A stretch of 64,000 nucleotides of DNA from contig CM033108.1 of assembly GCA_019321725.1 (NCBI GenBank), positions 4,162,001 to 4,226,000 on the forward strand, written 5' to 3'. Below the pieces are notes generated by a model. It worked only from the letters and a program-made list of their open reading frames with translations, ran no database searches and had not been told where the DNA came from. The DNA is from Paulownia fortunei (lineage: Eukaryota > Streptophyta > Magnoliopsida > Lamiales > Paulowniaceae). This document shows, one piece after another, positions 22,768 through 34,100 of the stretch (positions are counted from its first letter, which is position 1; every line of letters begins with the position of its first letter). The position numbers and the translations under genes were made by a program.

Positions 22768-22979
22768 GTGAAAGAAAATACTTAGGAAGCAGAATCATCA
22801 AAATTGATTGTCGGTTGTATAACGTGAGTTGTCTGGAATTGATTGTTGAGAAATTGTTTTGGGTTTTTCCAGTGGTTCATGTGAGGGTGTTTGTTGTAAG
22901 AAATGCCATGGTTTTGTTATTAATGAAAGAGAAATTAAGTCTTTCTATGAAAGATTAAGCGAATTGTGATCGTTTATAT

Positions 22980-25900
22980 GCGTTGAATGAAATGTCTTGA
23001 CGTCTTGACATCTTGACATAATTCGAATGCTTTTGATATGAAATTTAGTGGATTCTTTGTTTTTGCTTTGGTATCAGAGTGGGTACAAGGGCTCAAATTG
23101 TAGCATATGCCATAGAAGTTACATTGAAGGAAGATGAAATACAATGCAGCAGGAAGATGGAAGGGAGATGTCTTTTGTATGGAGTATTGGATGATTTTAA
23201 GTTCTTCAAACATTTTTAAACAAAATTGCAAAGGATGCGCTGGATTGTTTTGAGGATTTATGTAATCATGCTCTATGCTTCATGCATACTTGTCTAACTC
23301 TTGTGGAATTATGTGTGAATGCTACAAGGTTTGCGAGCTCTTCATCTTTTATGAGGGCCCTAAGTTGCCTCTAGGCTGGTGTAGTCCCAGTGAAACTAAA
23401 GAATCTCAAATTTCTGGATGCACATGAATCATACAGGGGCATTCTACAATTCAATAGCAAGTTCATGAAAGACTACTTCTAAAGAATTTCAAATCCCTTG
23501 ATTTGGATTGAAACTCAGGTGCACAAGATGCTGGACTTCGTACAATCTTGATGCCATTAAAAGTTTGTCTGTTCACAGAATCTATTCTTTCTTGAATATA
23601 TCTAATTCTTTTTCAATGTTTAGTTGCTTGAATTATCTTATACTTTCATTATGGCATCTTTCGCATTGACTGCTCATCATGAAAGATCAAGGCTTATCAT
23701 CCATCATTTCTTTTCAGATCACCTGATTAAGAACTGTAAATTTAGGCAGCTTAGCTTAGTACGAATAACCTTCTTTTTTTTAAAGGCATGAAATTGGATA
23801 GTTATGCTGTGGTATAAGAACTCAGAAATTTACTTAAAATTTGGTGTCTTGATGCTCGTATAATTATGCTTCATCTACTTCTTTTGAATAATTCTTGCAA
23901 CTGTTTTAAGTTGATATATAGTTAATCCTCGGAAACTGTCAGATGAACTATAGAACCGGCCATTTCTAATGTATGTCAGAAGAGTGATAAATGGGGGCAA
24001 GGAGTGCTATAAATTTGCATTCCAAGCAAATGAAACAACAAATCAAAGTAAATGAATGGTTTAGAAAAAGGATTTATCTGGAAAACTGAGACCATACTCT
24101 TTTTTTTGGTTTATTTTGCTCTTACACTGATTTTGGGTTTATCCAAATTTGCATTATCTCCTTGTGTTACCCCATTACCTTATCTGGCCAACTTAGTTTA
24201 ATCTTTCTCCTCTTGATTTGTAAAGATATAGTGTCCCTTTATTGTCTTCTTGAGGGAAAGAGGTGCTGAATATGATTGTCTATGGTATGATATATTCATA
24301 TGTTAAATGCTTTCATCTAATGAGGGAAAGAGGTACTGAAATTTGCGCGTCTATGGTATGATTGTATTCACAAGTTAAATGATTTCATCTAAGAAATGCA
24401 TTGTCATCCCTTTGTTTGGTTCTTCCTTTCTGCAGAAGATGGTACACTTATGTGTTGCTAACTAAATCAGGGGCAGGTTGCTGGAGGTGAGTTGTATTTT
24501 TGGTAGCTGAGTTGAGAAATATTATGTAGCCATGAGTCTAGATGGTAAACTAAAGTCAAATGGTATGCCTAGCCTCTATGAGGTAGGGATTCAGGAAATT
24601 GACTATAAATATTTATGTTAGTTGTCATTTGTCAAATTTAACCTAACAATATTTAATCTGTTGATCATTGTTCAACTGTAAAATTTATCTTTAACATAGT
24701 GAATAGTGAGTGGACAATTAATCCTGGTACAAATCTATGGAAACCTGTTCGTGTTATGAATAAATATTTTCAGTGCCTCAGTTAGTCTAGGATACCCCAT
24801 CCTATTTACCTCCTTTTTGTGCAGATAGCTTTAAGTTTTTCAGTTATGGGAATTGCTTTTACGAACTTTAATGACAGCTAGATAAGTGTCCCCTTTTCCA
24901 ATATTCTTTTTCTTTGCGGATCAATGTATTTCAAGAATTAGATTACGATAAGATAAGATGCCAATCAAGGTAATATCTCTTATTTCCCATACAGAGGGGT
25001 GCTTTCTATGTGCTATGTCATCTTTCCCTCATTTTCATGTCTCCATGAAATATTCCCTCCCCAACATGCAGATATATAGTTCTTATGCTTTTCAGAAAGA
25101 AACCTGGTACCTGGATGAGGATGCTGATTGTAAATTTCCCTTGCAAACCAATACAAGTGGCCAAAATGCCAGTGGTGGATTTCCTATGGAGAATGCAGGG
25201 TGCCAAAAAAAGAGGATCATTCTTACTCGCAAGTTTTTGTTATTATAAATCATATTTTGAGGGCTGTAGACTTCCTTTATTTCTCCTTTCTTTCTATTGA
25301 TTTATGGAAATAAAATGCTAAATGGTTTTGGCCTAGCTATCAGTAAAACATCTGTTGAGACGCAGGTTTGCTGGAAATGAAAATTTTCTTCTATCTACAG
25401 TACTTTATCTTCCCTAAGCATTGAAGAATCCCAGTGATCTTATGGTTGTCTTTCACAGAAGATTTATGGAATTTCCTATTCCGTTGCCTTTCTGATGGAA
25501 ATTATATTAGTAGAGCTTGTTGTGTAGAATCGAATTTGATATGAACCCAAAGTTTCCGCTAGTAGATAGTACTGTCAAGCAAGAAGTCACTGCGACAAGA
25601 GCCTGAAGAAATGTGCTCTTTTCAGCAATTTTTGTCTAAAGCCGTGGGGAATTATCTCCAGAATCCAGTTTATGGACTCTTATCTTTTTACCAATATCGT
25701 CTTTGAACGGCAACAAGGTGCGTGACTTCTTATTTGTGGCTCTGTTAGTTTTATAATTGCCATAAAATTAAATCTGTAATGTTCATTATCACACTATGCA
25801 TCCTCGTTTAGTACTTTAGTCATCTAAGATAGTTGCTAAGTTCACCGTATGCATGTGATGCCAAAAGGATGAGCAACAGATCACTTTCCTTTGGTTGTAG

Positions 25901-26330
25901 ACTGAGAAATGTGTGTGTGAATGTTATCAGCAAAGTGGTGATTGATTTTGCTTCTCTTTCGCCTTTGCCAGGACACTGATGCAGTGAAGTTCCTTGGTAC
26001 GAGTCCTATGTTTGCTTGCAGTGTTATTTGGGACTATTATTGTGATAAATGGGGACTTGAAAACATTCATCCTTTCGACATTTTATTCATGTCACTATGA
26101 CTGTCCTGTCGTGATAATTCAGGTAACTGAATTTAAGATTCCTGAAATCTAACTCAATTTGATGCAATTGATTTATATGTGCAGTAAACAGCAGCAGGAC
26201 CAGAGTGTGGATTATTATTTCACTTGATGCCATTCCTGAAGCAGATGGTTTGATAGTTGATCATCGAAGAAAATGCGAATAATGAAGAAAAATATTGTGC
26301 AGAACATGCATAATTTTCCTCTCTATTGTG
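22980..26330 (+). other. Gene-like region with possible unassigned exons
   Basis: This 3.3 kb is less AT-rich than its surroundings and has several exon-like islands. (1) 24436-24486 sits between CTTTCTGCAG and GGAG|GTGAGT. (2) ATGCCAATCAAG (24958-24969) is followed by GTAATA, and a TTTTCAG acceptor ends at 25096; joining them reads MPIKKETWYLDEDADCKFPL and runs on as TNTSGQNASGGFPMENAG before a stop at 25246-25248. (3) From about 25972 a CCAG acceptor starts DTDAVKFL. (4) From 26186 a TGTGCAG acceptor starts an exon containing TRVWIIISLDAIPEADGLIV and ending at a stop near 26280. I could not join these into one convincing protein. It may be a poorly visible gene, a pseudogene, or spliced 3' sequence of the gene at 22342. 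TGGTATCAGAG at 23069-23079 resembles a retroelement primer-binding site. Confidence 0.3.
24251..24391 (+). repeat. Two-copy tandem repeat, 70 bp
   Basis: Units begin TGAGGGAAAGAGGT at 24251 and 24321 and both contain TCTATGGTATGAT and TTTCATCTAA. They differ at scattered positions. Confidence 0.8.
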
Positions 26331-27352
26331 TTGTTAACTCAAGTTTGGTTCTATCAGACAAAAATGCTTTCATTACTTCAAATTTAATTTTTTTTAATGT
26401 TTTTTTTTTTTATCTTTTTAACTAAAATTCAAGATCTAGTGCAATCTATGCATGAGGAAGTCTTGAAAACCCTAGTTAGTTAACATGCAGCCTTAAAAAC
26501 CCTAGTTAATTAAATTTTGCTAAGTTAGTTAACTTATATTTATCTCAAGACCTGTTTAGTCAAATTTGGACCTGTATCGAATGTGAATTTATCCCATTAT
26601 CTTTTGTATTTATTATGACAATACATTTTTTTTTAATTATGAATTGCAAAATACTTGTAAAAAGTGATTAATTTTAGAGAAAGCTAGAAAAAATGATGAA
26701 AAATAAAAAAATGGGCAGTGTGTGCAAAATTGTTGAAAGATGTGATGGGGTGTTCGCAAATTGATACCCATTTGCAGAGCTTTTGATGGTTTTTTTTGAT
26801 AAAAAGTCTTATATGACCTTTACCCGCTTCAAAATTGTTATTGATCAATTATGCTAATTAATCAATTTATGAAATTGTTGGAGAAAGAAATTGCAGAACC
26901 ACTGCTAAGCAAAGTGAGTTGAGGAGAGGAGAGGGAATTTCCAAATTTTCCTTTTTTCTTTTTCTTTTTCTTTCTTTTTTTTTTTTTTGCCAGAGAAGAG
27001 AGAGAAATTTAAGGCAAATCTGATGTGAATAGGGGAGGGTAATTTGGGTTTGCTGGAAAATAATTGAGGGCATGAATGTCCAAAGCAACTCTGATTTAGT
27101 TACTAAAATGCCACCTAAAGCCCAATGTATTGATTTTGGACCCAGCCTGCTCAATGACATTCATAAATGGGCGTGAATGGGCTGTTGAAGCCCAGATGCA
27201 ATCTGCTTTGCTTTCTTGACATGGCAATCCACCTATGAGAGAGTGGCACATATTTTTCCACTATCCTCTTTATCTTAAAAAGAAAAAAGGAAAAAAAGAA
27301 AGAAAAAGAAATAGAATCTGTATGCTTTATGGAGAAATAATTATTTAATATG
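26331..27352 (+). other. Intergenic, nothing firm
   Basis: AT-rich, with T/C-rich and A-rich tracts near 26950-26990 and 27280-27310. The minus-strand frames at 26.9-27.4 kb lack any protein features. Confidence 0.45.
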
Positions 27353-28350
27353 AGTGGAAGCCAGGTGCTTAACTCTAACTTACTCAGTAAAAAGTGTCCA
27401 AGTCTTTTTTGCATTACCACCCCCCATCACCCCCCCTCCCCCCACCAACCAAAACTACTTGTTATTGCTGTTAATTAAATAATGGCATTAAGCATTGGGG
27501 AAAATATCTTACTTTCTCCATCTTAAATTTATTTATTTTTAAATATTTTAAAATAAAATTTTATTTCTTAAAATAAAAAATAATAATTTAAAATAATAGT
27601 ATGACATCCATTAAATTTCAATCATTACTTTTAATATTAATATTCTAAAAATATAAAAACTGTAGCTATTTTCAACTCCCATATAAAATCAATAACAGGT
27701 TAAATTAGTTCCACAATTTTGGGACGGACAGGAGTATGTTTTAGAAACAAAGAACCTTGAACTTCATCAAAAGAACTACTTTTATGGAGTAGTAATAAAA
27801 ACTCTTGTAACTTGTAAGATGTACTATTTAATAGTTTATGAGAGATTAGGAAATATAGGCTAAAATCTTTTTGGAAGACAACTTTACTCTTTAATTAATA
27901 GTTTAATAAGAGTGGAAGCCAGGTGTTTAACTCTAACTTAGTAAAAGTGTCTAAGTCTTAATTGCATTAACACCCCACCCACACAAACTACTTGTTATTG
28001 CTGTTAATTAAATAATGCCATTAAGCATTGGGGAAAATATCTTACTTTCTCCATGTTAAAATTTTAATTTATTATTTTTTCTCAATATCTTAAAATAAAA
28101 ATATTTTTTTAAAATTATTATTGTATTTAAAATAATAGTGTGACATCCATTAACTTTCAACCATAAATGTAAAAAAATAGCTATTTTTAATTCCCGTACA
28201 AAATTCATAACTGAATAAATTAGCTCCATAATTTTGGGATAGAAAGAGTATATTTTAGGAACAAAGAGTCTTGTACTCCATAAAAGAACTTGTAATAAAA
28301 ACTCTTGTAACTTGTAAGATACACTATTTAATAGTTTATGAGAGGTGAGA
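27353..28350 (+). repeat. Large two-copy tandem duplication (period about 558 bp)
   Basis: Copy 1 (about 27353-27850) and copy 2 (about 27911-28350) both start AGTGGAAGCCAGGTG, share TACTTGTTATTGCTGTTAAT and GCATTGGGGAAAATATCTTA, and end with CTTGTAAGAT...TTTAATAGTTTATGAGAG. They differ by small indels and substitutions, and about 60 bp lies between them. No coding sequence is involved. Confidence 0.85.
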
Positions 28351-28392
28351 ACTTGTAAGCCCAAAAATATTAGGAGATATGATTTTTCAAAG

Positions 28393-28406
28393 AAATTTCA
28401 AAGGTT

Positions 28407-28486
<80 letters not shown>

Positions 28487-28500
28487 AACCTTTGAAATTT
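28393..28500 (+). repeat. Palindromic (AC)n(AT)n(GT)n microsatellite with unique inverted arms
   Basis: AAATTTCAAAGGTT then (AC)12, (AT)15, (GT)13, then AACCTTTGAAATTT: a 108-bp near-perfect inverted repeat centred near 28446. The unique 14-bp arms are exact reverse complements; only one dinucleotide unit breaks the symmetry. Confidence 0.95.
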
Positions 28501-29969
28501 ACCTAGAGACAACAATTTATAATATTACCATAAAGTAAAAAAAGAAAGAATGAAATGGCATCCAAAGTTCCAAGTGAAAAAAGCCAAAAACAGAAATGTA
28601 TGGGCAAACAGATAAAAATGTGGGTCAAATTTATTATACTCCAACTTGTTCCTGTGACAACCATGAGGATCCCATGTGACATCCATAACACTTTTGGCCT
28701 TAGTTGGGGACTTGCCATTTGAGGCATGGCCTCCCTTACAAGACATAACTCTCTCTATCTTTGTTATCCTCCAAAGTTATGGGCTTTCATCACATGATGA
28801 AATAAAACATATTAAAGAAGCATGACACAAACCCCCCCCCCCCCCCCAAAAAAAAATAAATAAAAATAAAAATAAATAAATAAATAAATAAATAAGAATG
28901 ACTAAAAAAAAGTTATCTTATTTTAATAAATACGAGCATTTGATATATGATTATCATATTTATAGATACATGTAGAGATGGAGCAAGGGGGTGGGGTGAG
29001 GGACGGGGACAGTCCCTTCAACTTTCTAATTTTTTTAAATTAGTATAAATTTTATATATAAAATTATTAAATTTTAAAATTTTATATTTTCTAAAAAATT
29101 AAAAATATATTTTTATTTACTATTTTTAAGATAAAAAATTAATCTCTATCTTCTGATTTAGTCCTTAAATACGTGTGACCAAGATGATGATTTTTGCATA
29201 ATGGAAATAAGAGTAAAATGCTGATTGTTTGCGAATCAACATACTTTCATTGTGGAGTGGCAGTAGATAATTTTACCCTCTCTCAAACATTATAACATTA
29301 TTTTATTTTATATATTTTTCTTGAAAATTCATCCCTTTTTTTTTCTATCTTTTTCAGTTGTCACATCCATTTTGTAGTGGCGTAGGGTTACATCCCATGC
29401 AAAAATTAACAAAACAATATTTCTACAAATAGCTCTGGAGCACTTGTCCTCATTCCACACCTTAATATATTGTAATGTGATTGACTTTAACATTTCTAAA
29501 TTTTCAAAGAAAAGGAAAGTTATTAAGATGACATAAAGTCCAAACTCCCCCATTAAAACAGGATGCCATCAATTCAAGAGTTAGAACAAGATTATCAACA
29601 ACATATAATAAAGTTTATCTTACACCCCACCCCGGTCTTCAATTTCCTTGCAAAGTGGGTATCTTGAATTTATAATATAAGATATAATATAAATTTATAA
29701 TAAAAAAAAATCAATTTAACTACAGTTTCCTCTCTTGGTGGGTATTCTGCATAACATATTCACGTGCAACCTGTATCTCATTAATTAAAAGTGGTGTATT
29801 GACTTGTACACAGCTGCAATATTTATCCATCTTCATTACTTCCTCAATTTAGCTGACAAATAACCAAAATATTCACTGATTCTCGGGTATAGCCCAACTC
29901 TCAAATTAACTATTTTTAGAAATATAACCGCCCCTTTATCACTCTTTCCATACAATACAGACATATACA
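28501..29969 (+). other. Intergenic and distal PHYA promoter
   Basis: Contains a C16-A9 tract at 28832-28856, an A/T-rich run, and a CACGTG G-box at 29761-29766 that could serve PHYA. A minus-strand frame at about 28510-28746 (start MSCKGGHASNGK) has moderate GC but is not recognised. Confidence 0.4.
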
Positions 29970-29977
29970 TATAAATA
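29970..29977 (+). promoter_or_regulatory. Candidate PHYA TATA box
   Basis: TATAAATA sits in an AT-rich context about 1.1 kb before the PHYA start codon. The distance fits a leader that contains an intron, as is known for PHYA genes. AT-richness makes a chance match possible. Confidence 0.35.
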
Positions 29978-29999
29978 TATATAGTAATGGGTGCGTTAG

Positions 30000-31114
30000 C
30001 TGTACAATTATACAGTTTCACATGGTACGTATGGGACTGTAGATTGTAGTTGGTCATAGATTGCCTCTGGGAAATGTATTGAGAGTCATGCGTATAGTTT
30101 ATCATGTGTCTTGGTAAGAAAATATATTGTTTAATAGAAATGGTGGGCTCTCTGAGTAACGGGTCTGAGGTGGGGGGGTGGTCCCTATTTTTGGCTTTGG
30201 AAGCATCAGAGGAGGCGGTGATCAAGACTTTGAAAGGAGGAATTAGCCATTGGAGCTGAGCTTTTCCCCATGGTGGGATTGAATTTAAGTGGGCAAAAGT
30301 AAAGTACTGGGGGTTCTCAATTTCCAGCTCTTCAACTTGTTGTGGGTTTCACTATTTCAAGATTTCTTCTTGAAACTTGAGCCTCTCTTTCTGGGCATCT
30401 GCAACTTGAGATAAAGGGTCAGTCTTTATGCTTCTCATAACTTTTCTTCATTAGGCAGAAGGGCAAAAGCGAAAAAGATAAGAACTTTTTATTGCAGTAG
30501 TTTGAGGCTTTCTTGAATTTCAATTGTTTTGTGCTTCCTGGTCTCTTTTTTGAAGTTTAATAACCACATAAAGGTAAACTGTTTAATAGGGCACGTATCT
30601 GGAATCATTTGCTTAATTTGCAAATTTCTTTTGGAATGTTGATGCTTGGCTAGTTATTTTAGTAGATTAAAGTTATAAATGGCAACCTGAAATTTGAACT
30701 GTGAATATATGTAGTTTCAGGGCTGCACTTACTGGTAATCCTGCAAAAATCAAAACCATTTTGTTGACACTTGGCAGTGCATAGTAATTAGTTGATATCT
30801 TATACCATTGTCTTAATGTTGTGAAAGTCGAGGCATCTTCATATTTAAGTGCTAGAAAGCTGTTATTCTGGCGTTGATGTATAGAGTATAAGGAAAATGC
30901 AATGTTTTCTGCTGTTATTGGTTGTATATACATAGGGAAAGTTCAAATTTTTAATGGGGGCTCGCTGAAAGTGACAGACCAACAAAGATAGTTCTATTAA
31001 TGCTGTTGGTCTGTTGTGCGGATTTTGAATGAGGTACTTTTCTGGTAAAAGTGACGATTTGATTAATTTTTCTTTTTACCATTTTGTTCTCTCTTGTTCA
31101 GATTTGAGATAGAA
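30000..31114 (+). other. PHYA 5' leader with probable leader intron
   Basis: The sequence just before the start codon has a clear acceptor (pyrimidine tract and TTGTTCAG ending at 31101), so the codons between it and upstream sequence are not joined in the mRNA. A matching donor candidate is AAG|GTAAAC at 30574, giving an intron of about 528 bp. PHYA genes commonly carry an intron in the 5' UTR. The donor choice is not proven. Confidence 0.5.
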
Positions 31115-34100
31115 ATGTCGTCTTCCCAACCTGGTCAGTCTTCGACAAATTCTGCGAGATCGAGACATAGTGCCAGGATAATTGCACAGACATCCATAGA
31201 TGCAAAGCTCCATGCAGATTTTGAAGAATCAGGTAGTTCATTTGACTACTCCAGCTCAGTGCGTGGGACGAATGTCCCTAGTGGAGATCAGAGACCTAGG
31301 TCTGACAAAGTTACCACTGCCTACCTCCATCAAATACAGAAAGGCAAGCTGATCCAGCCATTTGGTTGTTTGTTGGCCCTGGATGAGAAAACATTCAGAG
31401 TGATTGCCTATAGTGAGAATGCTCCTGAAATGCTTACGATGGTCAGTCATGCTGTTCCAAGTGTTGGTGACCACCCAGTTATTGGCATTGGATCTGATAT
31501 CAGAACTATTTTTACTGCTCCTAGTGCTGCAGCATTACAGAAGGCTTTAGGATTTGGTGAGGTTTCTCTGTTAAACCCCATCTTGGTTCACTGTAAAACT
31601 TCTGGGAAGCCTTTTTATGCTATAATCCACAGAGTCACGGGTAGTTTAATCGTCGACTTTGAGCCTGTGAAGCCCCATGAGGTCCCTATGACTGCTGCTG
31701 GGGCCTTACAATCTTATAAGCTTGCAGCCAAAGCTATTACCCGCTTGCAGTCCTTGCCTAGTGGGAGCATGGAAAGGCTCTGTGATACAATGGTTCAAGA
31801 AGTTTTTGAACTCACTGGTTATGACAGGGTGATGATTTATAAATTTCATGATGATGATCATGGAGAGGTGTTCACTGAGATCACAAAGCCGGGTCTTGAG
31901 CCTTATGCGGGCTTACATTATCCTGCTACAGATATCCCCCAGGCAGCCCGCTTTTTATTCATGAAGAACAAGGTCAGGATGATCTGTGACTGTAGAGCAA
32001 ATCATGTAAAGGTGGTTCAAGATGAGAATCTTCCTTTTGATCTTACATTATGTGGCTCAACGCTCAGAGCCCCTCACAGTTGCCATTTACAATACATGGA
32101 AAACATGAATTCAATTGCATCTTTGGTGATGTCAGTTGTAGTCAATGAGGGAGATGAAGAGGGCTCTGATTCTTCACATCCAGAAAAGAGAAAAAGGCTT
32201 TGGGGATTAGTGGTTTGTCATAACACAACTCCGAGATTCGTCCCCTTCCCTCTCCGATATGCGTGCGAATTTCTTGCCCAGGTTTTTGCCATCCATGTTA
32301 ACAAGGAGTTGGAATTGGAAAATCAGATGCTTGAGAAGAATATTCTGCGGACTCAGACCCTCTTGTGCGATATGCTGTTGCGAGATGCCCCCTTAGGTAT
32401 TGTGTCCCAGAGCCCAAATGTAATGGATCTTGTGAAATGTGATGGTGCTGCTCTACTATACAAGAACAAAAAATATAGGCTGGGATTAACGCCAAGCGAC
32501 TTTCAGATTCGCGATATAGTTTCATGGCTTGATGAATACCACAGGGATTCCACAGGTTTGAGCACGGATAGCTTATATGATGCTGGATTTCCAGGGGCTC
32601 TGGCTCTTGGTGATGCTGTCTGTGGAATGGCAGCTGTCAGAATAACTGATAAGGACTGGCTTTTCTGGTTCAGGTCACACACTGCAGCAGAAATTCGTTG
32701 GGGTGGTGCAAAGCATGAGCCAGGTGAAAAGGATGATGGTAGGAAGATGCATCCAAGGTCATCATTCAAAGCATTCTTAGAAGTTGTGAAGACACGGAGT
32801 TTACCTTGGAAGGACTATGAGATGGATGCAATCCACTCTTTGCAGCTTATTCTGAGAAATGCATTTAAAGAGGCTGAAGATACGGATTTGGGCAGCAAGG
32901 CAATTCATACAAGGCTTAATGACCTGCAAATTGAGGGAATACAGGAGCTTGAAGCAGTGACGTCTGAGATGGTCCGACTGATTGAAACTGCCTCTGTGCC
33001 TATCTTGGCGGTTGATGTAGATGGTCTTGTAAATGGTTGGAATACCAAAATTGCTGATTTAACTGGTCTTCCTGTTGATAAAGCAATTGGCAGGCATTTT
33101 CTCGCACTTGTTGAAGATTCTTCAGCTGATACAGTGAGTAAGATGTTGGAATTGGCACTTCAAGGTATGTTTTCAAATGGAACGACAAACAATACTCTCA
33201 GATGATAATAAAGTATGCCTGTTGAAAGATAGTATATGATGCATGATGTCCATTAAAAAGATTCTTCTCTATCCTTCACAAACATGGACTTGTTATATTT
33301 GTGCTAATGTATAAACCATTTTTCTTTTTCGATCAGGGAAAGAAGAACGAAATGTACAATTTGAGATCAAAACCCATGGGCCAAGGAGCGAGTCTGGTCC
33401 AATCAGCTTAGTCGTAAATGCTTGTGCGAGTAGGGATGTCAAGGAGAATGTTGTAGGAGTATGTTTTATCGCTCAGGATATAACAGCCCAGAAGAGTATG
33501 ATGGACAAGTTTACAAGAATTGAAGGTGATTACAGAGCTATTGTTCAAAATCCTAACCCATTAATCCCACCTATATTTGGGACAGATGAGTTCGGCTGGT
33601 GTTCAGAGTGGAATGCAGCTATGACGAAATTATCCGGATGGCGTAGAGAGGATGTGATAAATAAAATGCTTCTGGGTGAGGTCTTTGGGACAAATAGAGC
33701 TTGCTGCCGTCTCAAGAATCAAGAGGCTTATGTGAAGCTTGGCATTGTACTCAACAATGCGGTGACTGGTCAAGATTCTGAAAAAATACCATTTGGTTTT
33801 TTCTCAAGGAGCGGGAAGTATGTGGAATGCCTACTGTGTGTCAGCAAAAAGTTAGATGGAGAGGGTACAGTAACTGGAGTCTTCTGCTTCCTGCAGCTGG
33901 CAAGTCAAGAGCTCCAACAGGCACTTCATGTTCAACAATTATCAGAGCAAACCGCATTGAAGAGATTGAGAGTCTTAGCTTATATTAGAAAGGAGATTAG
34001 GAATCCTCTTTCTGGGATTATATTTTCTCGGAAGATGATGGAAGGAACTGACCTGGATGATGAGCAGAAAAACCTTCTGCGCACTAGTCTTCACTGTCAA

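Noticed and set aside
31094..31114. Extension of PHYA by seven codons upstream of MSSSQP
   Set aside because: It begins at TTG and crosses the splice acceptor at 31099-31101; PHYA proteins start at the MSSS segment.
31256..33188. Minus-strand frames inside PHYA exon 1
   Set aside because: They are shadows of the strongly coding plus strand.
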